A stretch of 21,648 nucleotides of DNA from a virus. Position 1 is the stretch's first letter. Every line of letters starts with the position of its first letter. Shown in pieces: positions 8,301 to 12,039 of this stretch. The stretch spans positions 1 to 21,648 of IMG/VR virus record IMGVR_UViG_3300043567_001147; one strand, 5' to 3'. The position numbers and the translations under genes were made by a program. A model generated the notes under the pieces. It saw only the letters and a program-made list of their open reading frames with translations, was not told the DNA's origin and ran no database searches.

Positions 8301-9584
8301 AACCAGATCGTAGGATCCGGAATCCAGCAGACCCACTTGAACATCGGAGCCAACGGTGTTGGCGGACTCGGTCACAGCGGCTTGAGGGCTTTGACCGGAG
8401 ACGATCGCCTGATAAGCCAGACGGTCGTAGGTGCGGTCAGCACCGGTCCACTGATAGATGGCGTTGTCAATCAGGTACTTCATGCCTGTGATCAGGTCAG
8501 CAGCAGCCTGGTGAGGCTGGAACTCGGAGTACTTGTTGACGTCGGTGATCAGGTAAGGACCAGGATCAGCCAGGGCCATCCACTTGTAGCTGTTGCTTTC
8601 GCAGTGCAGAGCAGCGATTTGACCCACATAGGCACGGCCAGTGGAATCGAACTGAGCATAGGCGGTCGGGGTGATCAGGTAGCCCTGGTCTTGCTGACCT
8701 TCAAACGCAGTGGTGATGCACTGAGTGTAGTCCTGGGGAACGCGAACGATTGCACTCTGTCCACCCACAATGTTGTTGACATCGTAGGTGTTCTGCATGA
8801 ACACGAAATTGGCACCAACAGGGAACACCTGAGTCACCACCGACACGTTGCCGTCAAAGGTCGTGTTGGCAATGGTGATGTAGGAATTCTGCGAGTTGGA
8901 GAGGGGATCGAGGTCGTTCACCAGACCGAAATCGCGCACATAGACAGCAGCGCGAACGGCAGGGTTGGACTCGATGGCAGCTGCCACGGCGCTCGAAATA
9001 GCGGCGGCAATCTTGCGGTTATTGACTTCGTCACCGGCAACATAGTTGACGGGGATGCGAACGGGCACACCCAGGTACTCGTCATTGGCAGTAAAACCAG
9101 GATACTCCAGGTTGAAGTCGTCCTGCACACCGCTGGTCAGACGGAGACCATTGATGACCATTTGCACGTAAACAACGTTACCAGCCATCAGGGCAGACGG
9201 CAGGGAACTTGTGTTAGTTTTGCTACCCGAGGGAAAAAACTCGATCTCAACAATCTGATTCGGGGTTCCAACGCGAACAACCCGCAAATCGCCTACTTGT
9301 GCGTTGTTGAAAAACTCTTCAACGCAGCTGTAGCTCAGCGAAGGAATGCGTGAGGTTGGAATCTGACCACCATTCAGCACTCGGTAGTCGTTCAGTGAAG
9401 AAACGGCAACGGGAGTGTTGAAAGGGAAGATTGTGGTGGGAACGTTCTCCTCGGTCTCTACCAGCATGTAGACGGTGCTAAAGCTGGCAAGTTGGGGAGC
9501 ACCGGCAAGACCGGCACGCTCATTGATATAAACGCCGGGAGCTCCGGGAGTAATCCCCGAAGTGCCCAAAGAAAAAGTGGCCAT
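5328..9584 (-). CDS. Contractile tail sheath protein, very large
   Basis: 1418 residues. The sheath surrounds the tail tube and contracts to drive it through the envelope. The N-terminus has the family opening GITPGAPGVYINERAG (10-25) and a first domain to about 110 (SCVEEFFNNAQVGDLRVVRVG). The C-terminal 250 residues are a classic sheath core: YANPFGFIAYYGPYI, VTGVAVRRYRSEGYQFPPAG, NAIRTLPGYPQTAVFIWGGR near 1260, VNTRVILNVVYGSLRRAF near 1296, then the closing beta strand VFVTPVPTLERIQIDLIRVA near 1380. T4 gp18 is 659 residues; the excess here is a Gly/Ala/Thr/Val-rich beta region between about 430 and 1130 that includes two approximately 80-residue repeats. The start follows a structured leader of about 105 bases. 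No tube gene follows; an RHH-like gene does. Confidence 0.93.
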   Translation of the reverse strand: MATFSLGTSGITPGAPGVYINERAGLAGAPQLASFSTVYMLVETEENVPTTIFPFNTPVAVSSLNDYRVLNGGQIPTSRIPSLSYSCVEEFFNNAQVGDLRVVRVGTPNQIVEIEFFPSGSKTNTSSLPSALMAGNVVYVQMVINGLRLTSGVQDDFNLEYPGFTANDEYLGVPVRIPVNYVAGDEVNNRKIAAAISSAVAAAIESNPAVRAAVYVRDFGLVNDLDPLSNSQNSYITIANTTFDGNVSVVTQVFPVGANFVFMQNTYDVNNIVGGQSAIVRVPQDYTQCITTAFEGQQDQGYLITPTAYAQFDSTGRAYVGQIAALHCESNSYKWMALADPGPYLITDVNKYSEFQPHQAAADLITGMKYLIDNAIYQWTGADRTYDRLAYQAIVSGQSPQAAVTESANTVGSDVQVGLLDSGSYDLVTIGASVNGVFQITSSNFWPVNLPIQKVVLSGADAVTNPLHPYNGTEVYVIAPPYTPEVDATGSYPLNFVYLATTSQDATAVYNFVVAAGGTLAASTSPVSGSITAAGTGDSFSVAYADSFWNFPVTINGQTSNLIQNITNATVGVNTLHLPGTLQEPTETYRLGFVSRTILNPNTNPGGVSPAGSTGGVATLSSLQGGAGYVAGTYLAVPLVGLHGTGATADITVSPAGVVTSVVLVAAGSAYYVGDVLTAANANLGGSGSGFAITVASVVGGSTNKYTGALQFNVVSHGLVSGQKLYFTQPIIVNNTNVIKATTPNATNPYWVTVVDSDTFVVSNSLSNYTTQSFVKYVNGYYEPLPTVMYTDILVGGTTDITLQDVGQFPVIRGRKYAFDSSNVFNQASRSSAAPAVSAANIVPDQSIYFNTSAVVLGSGLISPYGETYDTAGWLPKLELPNPTTNPTPTIANAYCVPTVDQEFQAEAFMVPALGTIYGGDYDPTGTGTEGPLTLANISAAITTPGAGYTAGTYQNVELTGGVGRGAQATIVVAGGAVTTVTVTQAGWGYAVGDVLTVPAYQVGGSGTNFALTLTATELNLVASSGEVTTGAPAGSYAQAAGIGAGNTGNSVQAALESGAITGLTFEIVSNAGFAPDGTTAVVIGDTITAVYNGNTYSWQVTPAVAAGGDITTAGRVQYNSQIEMTFSAEEVVPAVLWRFDAITSTEIIDNALRGVGNGGEPEAVFVDAGVDNVNRLLDDSQRYANPFGFIAYYGPYIQNGAGKWIPPSPYVTGVAVRRYRSEGYQFPPAGVKYQLNDAIATQIPINSAQQNLLNPKGCNAIRTLPGYPQTAVFIWGGRTRLPNPNDAQQALYKFVNTRVILNVVYGSLRRAFDSQIFNVIDGFGIVFNQIILVGNAILNQLYVKGALFGATPDQAFQVICDSRINPPADLENGIVNAKVFVTPVPTLERIQIDLIRVAIGNMQNELDLQGLGQDNSF
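6534..6776 (-). repeat. Beta-rich GY-GTY repeat, sheath copy 2
   Basis: Sheath residues about 937-1017. Pattern: PGAGYTAGTYQNVELTGG, then GAQATIVVAGGAVTTV, then AGWGYAVGDVLTV, then GGSGTNFALTLTA. It is the clearest of four copies in the window, and is probably a surface-exposed insertion. Confidence 0.75.
7491..7733 (-). repeat. Beta-rich GY-GTY repeat, sheath copy 1
   Basis: Sheath residues about 618-698. Pattern: GGAGYVAGTYLAVPLVG, then GATADITVSPAGVVTSV, then GSAYYVGDVLTA, then GGSGSGFAITVAS. It aligns along its length with copy 2 and with two copies in the protein at 14856-15803. Confidence 0.72.
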
Positions 9585-9589
9585 GTTTA

Positions 9590-9599
9590 CACATATGTG
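9590..9599. repeat. 10-bp palindrome before the sheath start
   Basis: CACATATGTG is a perfect palindrome ending six bases before the sheath ATG, where a ribosome-binding site would lie. It could be an operator or RNA stem that influences sheath translation; chance is also possible. Confidence 0.4.
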
Positions 9600-9681
9600 G
9601 TCCTGCTTTTTCGCAGAGCAGTGTAGGCCAGGATGACTCCTACGTGGTCTCCGCAGAGCTGCTCAGACGACGGGTTTCCGT
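9597..9681 (-). promoter_or_regulatory. Structured 5' leader of the sheath gene
   Basis: The gap of about 105 bases before the sheath holds several nested signals. A direct repeat on the plus strand has GTGGTC plus CGCAGAGC at 9597-9619 and again at 9644-9659. Inverted arms GAGCAG (9616-9621) and CTGCTC (9659-9664) enclose a second pair GTAGG (9623-9627) and CCTAC (9639-9643). A small hairpin (ACGG/CCGT) lies at 9670-9681. It is the only long leader in the otherwise compact virion block. Confidence 0.4.
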
Positions 9682-9688
9682 AAATAAG

Positions 9689-9696
9689 TTTTACCC
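9689..9696 (-). promoter_or_regulatory. GGGTAAAA element upstream of the sheath leader
   Basis: CGGGTAAAAC overlaps the stop codon (TAA) of the upstream LysM-like gene and lies 104 bases before the sheath ATG. GTAAA and TTTAC arms five bases apart (9680-9684 and 9690-9694) also form an inverted repeat here. No TATAAT-like -10 is found 16 bases beyond TTTAC. Confidence 0.5.
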
Positions 9697-10053
9697 GCCA
9701 ACTGTTGTGATTTCGCTGTCCAGGGAGTAGCCATTGACCTTGTCGCGTTGCTGCACGGCACTGGGACTGTATTTCACCAGAGACTTCACGTAATCTTCAA
9801 CGCTGTCGAAGGGATAGATTTCAAACTTAGTGTCATCGATGGGCTGTCCAAACAGGAAACTTCCTTGGACAAGGCCCCCGGTGCTTGATGATGTTTCGCG
9901 AATACGAATTTGAGCCCCAATGGGAGGCAACTGCGTTACATTCCACTGGGGGTTTTGTTCCAGTACCTGCCGATAGTCGAGCGAGTCGGTAAAGAAAAGA
10001 TAACCGAGCTTTCGCCACGTAAATTGTTGTTGGAAAGGTACTGAAACGGTCAT
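9691..10053 (-). CDS. LysM-like small tail protein
   Basis: 120 residues. Residues 16-52 (LGYLFFTDSLDYRQVLEQNPQW, then LPPIGAQIRI) follow the shape of a LysM-like or tail protein X module: a helix with xLxxNPxW, then L-P-x-G-x-x-I-x-I. In phages such small modules sit at the tail or baseplate and may hold parts together or touch peptidoglycan. The rest is Ser/Asp-rich and ends YSLDSEITTVGG. The start overlaps the preceding stop as ATGA, and the gene lies directly upstream of the sheath leader. The fold assignment is tentative; the tail context is sound. Confidence 0.5.
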   Translation of the reverse strand: MTVSVPFQQQFTWRKLGYLFFTDSLDYRQVLEQNPQWNVTQLPPIGAQIRIRETSSSTGGLVQGSFLFGQPIDDTKFEIYPFDSVEDYVKSLVKYSPSAVQQRDKVNGYSLDSEITTVGG

Positions 10054-10469
10054 GGGCGATAACCAGATTTTGCGCGGGCAATAAGACGGGCGCCAATCTC
10101 ACGACCACGGGTGAGTTCAAATCCTTGCTGTTTAGCGACTTGTTCCATTTTGGACTTGTCGACCGCCTGGGAGACGCCGGGATTGAAGAGATCTTCCTCA
10201 GTTTTGCGGTTGGCCAGTTTGTTTCGGATTTGATCGTGAATGCTTTCGGCGGACTGGGCTTCTTTGAGGGTGCTTGCGGGTTCCTCTTGCTTGAGGTCGC
10301 CGATCACCGGCCCCTTGTTGTCAGCTTCAGCCACCACCACTTCGGCGGGAGCTTCTTCAGCTGGAGTTTCCTCAGCCACGGGGGTTTCCACAGCAACTTC
10401 TTCAGTCACTGCGGGAGTTTCCTCAACGGGTGCCGGAGCAGAGGGACGTGTGCGTTTACGTGCTACCAT
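10050..10469 (-). CDS. Acidic Ala/Glu/Pro-rich protein of unknown function
   Basis: 139 residues. After a short basic start (MVARKRTRP), residues 10-50 are low-complexity, rich in Pro, Ala, Glu and Val with repeated ETP and PAEE, probably an extended linker. Residues 51-139 are charged and helical (LKEAQSAESIHDQIRNKLANR) and end with a basic stretch (GREIGARLIARAKSGYRP). I recognise no family. It is flanked by the tail completion gene (two-base gap) and the LysM-like gene (ATGA overlap), so a neck or tail assembly role is likely but inferred. Confidence 0.6.
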   Translation of the reverse strand: MVARKRTRPSAPAPVEETPAVTEEVAVETPVAEETPAEEAPAEVVVAEADNKGPVIGDLKQEEPASTLKEAQSAESIHDQIRNKLANRKTEEDLFNPGVSQAVDKSKMEQVAKQQGFELTRGREIGARLIARAKSGYRP

Positions 10470-10471
10470 GA

Positions 10472-10885
10472 TTAGTATTGTCGAAGAATGTTTTTCCAGG
10501 AAATTGGAACAATTTGTTTGAGAGAGTCATCGGGAACTCCCATCCAGGGGCGGGCGGACATTTTGCTCGTACCAAACTGGTTGAAAGCACCGTAGCGTGT
10601 GGTGCGAACGAGAAATTGATCGCGGCCACGAGTAAAAATGTAAGAGCCGTCAAGCATAGCCCCCGTGCGGCGCAGAATTGGTTCGCCGGGAAAGTGCTTG
10701 GCCTTCCATTTTGCTGTGCTGGGTGCCAATGACGCCCATTTTTGCCCATAGGTTGGGTCTTGTTGTCGTTTTTGATATCGGTAGTTGTCGTCTATTAGAA
10801 GTGGAACCCACTCTCTTTGAGTAGGAGTCCACCACCGCAGATTCATTCTCTGCAGTCCGTCGCCTGCAACGCGAAACCGAATCAT
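10472..10885 (-). CDS. Tail completion / virion morphogenesis protein, gpS-like
   Basis: 137 residues. It has the hallmarks of the P2 gpS-like / Mu virion morphogenesis family: WASLAPSTAKWKAKHFPG (about 50-67), ILRRTGAMLDGSYIF (about 70-84), RYGAFNQFGTSKMSARPWMG (about 97-116), where YGxxxQFGT...ARPW(M/F)G is the key motif, and a C-terminal helix (DDSLKQIVPISWKNIL). These proteins act at the top of the tail during head-tail joining. The start overlaps the T-frame stop in ATGA, so it is translationally linked to the chaperone pair. Confidence 0.82.
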   Translation of the reverse strand: MIRFRVAGDGLQRMNLRWWTPTQREWVPLLIDDNYRYQKRQQDPTYGQKWASLAPSTAKWKAKHFPGEPILRRTGAMLDGSYIFTRGRDQFLVRTTRYGAFNQFGTSKMSARPWMGVPDDSLKQIVPISWKNILRQY

Positions 10886-11304
10886 TTTCGTCTCCTTGCG
10901 GCTTTTTTCTGTTCTCTTTCGACGTCTTCCCCGTGTTTTTTAATGATGTCGAGCATAGTGTGAATTTTGCTAATTGGTTGCAGTTCCAACCAGTCAATTG
11001 AAGAGTCCCACCGTTGCTTACACAGGTGATAGGAAACTTCAAGCCAATTTTCAACTGAGAACACATTGTTTTCAAGTAGGTGTTTTGATGCCCAATTGAA
11101 AACGTTTTTTGTTTGGTGGAATGTTGCTTCATCGAGGACTTCATCATTAAGTAGAAGTCTACTTAGTATCTCAATCCCACTGCCTTCCTTTTGACGAACA
11201 ATTTGCGCAAAATAGAAATCTTTTGGTCGTATTTCTCTCAGATGGAAAGTAAGATCGTCGACAGTAACCAGGTAGGAGAAGTCTTCTAAGTCCTCGGCTG
11301 TTAG
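10882..11304 (-). CDS. T extension of tail chaperone GT (reached by -1 frameshift)
   Basis: An open frame of 140 codons from 11304 to the TGA at 10884-10882, with no ATG, GTG or TTG until a GTG 80 codons in. It begins LTAEDLEDFSYLVTVDD, then HLREIRPKDFYFAQIVRQKEG, and ends in a basic tail (KKAARRRK). The frame lies in the -1 phase of the upstream chaperone gene, and a canonical slippery heptamer sits on the last two sense codons of that gene. It is best read as the T part of a G-T fusion, as in lambda gpG/gpGT, made by a minority of ribosomes. An independent product starting at the internal GTG (60 residues) is possible but less economical. Confidence 0.8.
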   Translation of the reverse strand, partial: LTAEDLEDFSYLVTVDDLTFHLREIRPKDFYFAQIVRQKEGSGIEILSRLLLNDEVLDEATFHQTKNVFNWASKHLLENNVFSVENWLEVSYHLCKQRWDSSIDWLELQPISKIHTMLDIIKKHGEDVEREQKKAARRRK

Positions 11305-11627
11305 TTTGGGTCGTTTTCGTCAGCGCCGCTGGCTTCACCAACTAAATCGCTGAGTTTTTTGAAGTCACGAACGCCCAGGTCGAGAATCTCGTCGTAGGTG
11401 ATTTTGTCATCGCCCACAATCAGACGCTCGATGATTTTCATGCCCTTCTCCACATCGCCTGACTTGCTCAGGTCTTTCTCCATGTAGATGAGGTCACGAC
11501 CTGTCATTTCGCGGATCACGATCTCACGACCATCGGAAATGGTGGTGGAAAACGTTTGAAGTTTAGACTGGGGAGTTTTCTTGGTCACAGGTGCTGCGGG
11601 TTCACCGTCATTGGAAATAGTTCTCAT
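11301..11627 (-). CDS. Tail assembly chaperone G
   Basis: 108 residues. The pattern of a polar N-terminus, a strand with SDGREIVIREMTGRDLIYME (about 31-50), then helices with MKIIERLIVGDDKITYDEILDLGVRDFKKLSDLV, matches phage tail assembly chaperones of the gpG/gp41 type. These bind the tape measure protein before tube assembly. The ATG overlaps the upstream stop as ATGA, and a GGGTAAAA element lies 23 bases upstream inside the preceding gene. It ends DENDPN with the slippery heptamer CCCAAAC immediately before TAA. The tape measure gene that normally follows is not in this window. Confidence 0.78.
   Translation of the reverse strand: MRTISNDGEPAAPVTKKTPQSKLQTFSTTISDGREIVIREMTGRDLIYMEKDLSKSGDVEKGMKIIERLIVGDDKITYDEILDLGVRDFKKLSDLVGEASGADENDPN
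11304..11310 (-). other. Programmed -1 frameshift site CCCAAAC
   Basis: In the zero frame the heptamer reads C-CCA-AAC and is followed directly by TAA (11303-11301). It fits X-XXY-YYZ exactly, so both tRNAs can re-pair as CCC-AAA after a one-base backward slip. The -1 frame then stays open for 140 codons. Confidence 0.75.
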
Positions 11628-11854
11628 AGTTTCTGTGAGATGTTATCAAGTTTTACCCGCATTGCAGCAATTTGGTCTTCGAGAGACATATCGCCGCAGC
11701 CTGCGGGAAGTGAAAGGTAAATCAAGTTGGCTTCTTGCCAGCTTTTTTCTGCATCATCGACGCGATTGAGCTGGATTCGGTCTTCAACATCATCCAACCA
11801 GAACCCAACTGCCGCTTTGCGAAAATCAGGGTCCAGTGGAAGGGGGAGTGTCAT
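11624..11854 (-). CDS. Unknown small protein in the tail operon
   Basis: 76 residues, helical, starting MTLPLPLDPDFRKAAVGFWLDD and ending MRVKLDNISQKL. Both ends overlap neighbours by four bases as ATGA. The position just before chaperone G recalls small tail genes, but I recognise no family. A GGGTAAAA element is embedded in its last codons (AUG-CGG-GUA-AAA), so regulatory and coding use coincide here. Confidence 0.65.
   Translation of the reverse strand: MTLPLPLDPDFRKAAVGFWLDDVEDRIQLNRVDDAEKSWQEANLIYLSLPAGCGDMSLEDQIAAMRVKLDNISQKL
11651..11658 (-). promoter_or_regulatory. GGGTAAAA element upstream of chaperone G
   Basis: CGGGTAAAAC inside the 3' end of the preceding gene, 23 bases before the chaperone ATG at 11627. 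Flanking bases match those before the portal and sheath (CGGGTAAAACTT or ...CTA). Confidence 0.45.
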
Positions 11855-12039
11855 AGTGATCTGAGCATGTTGACTGTCTGGTCCAGGTCAAAGTAGCGAG
11901 AGTTATAGGCACACTCAACCGAGGAAGGAATCACACGATTCTTTTTGTCGTAGGGGACCGTGAGGTAGTAGGTGTCGATGACGCCCTTGAAAAGGAGCAC
12001 ACCGACAGACTCGACACGGGATTTCTTTTGTTTTTTCAT
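11851..12039 (-). CDS. Unknown small basic protein
   Basis: 62 residues, starting MKKQKKSRVESVGVLLFKGVIDTYYLTVPYDKKNRVIPSS and ending LDQTVNMLRSL. The N-terminus is basic and the rest looks like a small beta fold. The ATG shares its A with the TGA of the polymerase (TGATG) and the stop overlaps the next ATG (ATGA), which supports it as a real, coupled gene joining the polymerase to the tail operon. No family recognised. Confidence 0.6.
   Translation of the reverse strand: MKKQKKSRVESVGVLLFKGVIDTYYLTVPYDKKNRVIPSSVECAYNSRYFDLDQTVNMLRSL

Noticed and set aside
5148-9353. Three long plus-strand open frames opposite the sheath
   Set aside because: Antisense to the confidently identified sheath; the translated sequences are His/Ser/Val/Gly-rich shadow composition without domains.
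11065-11300. Non-coding gap between the tail completion gene and the chaperone
   Set aside because: The -1 frame is open throughout and is explained by the GT frameshift.
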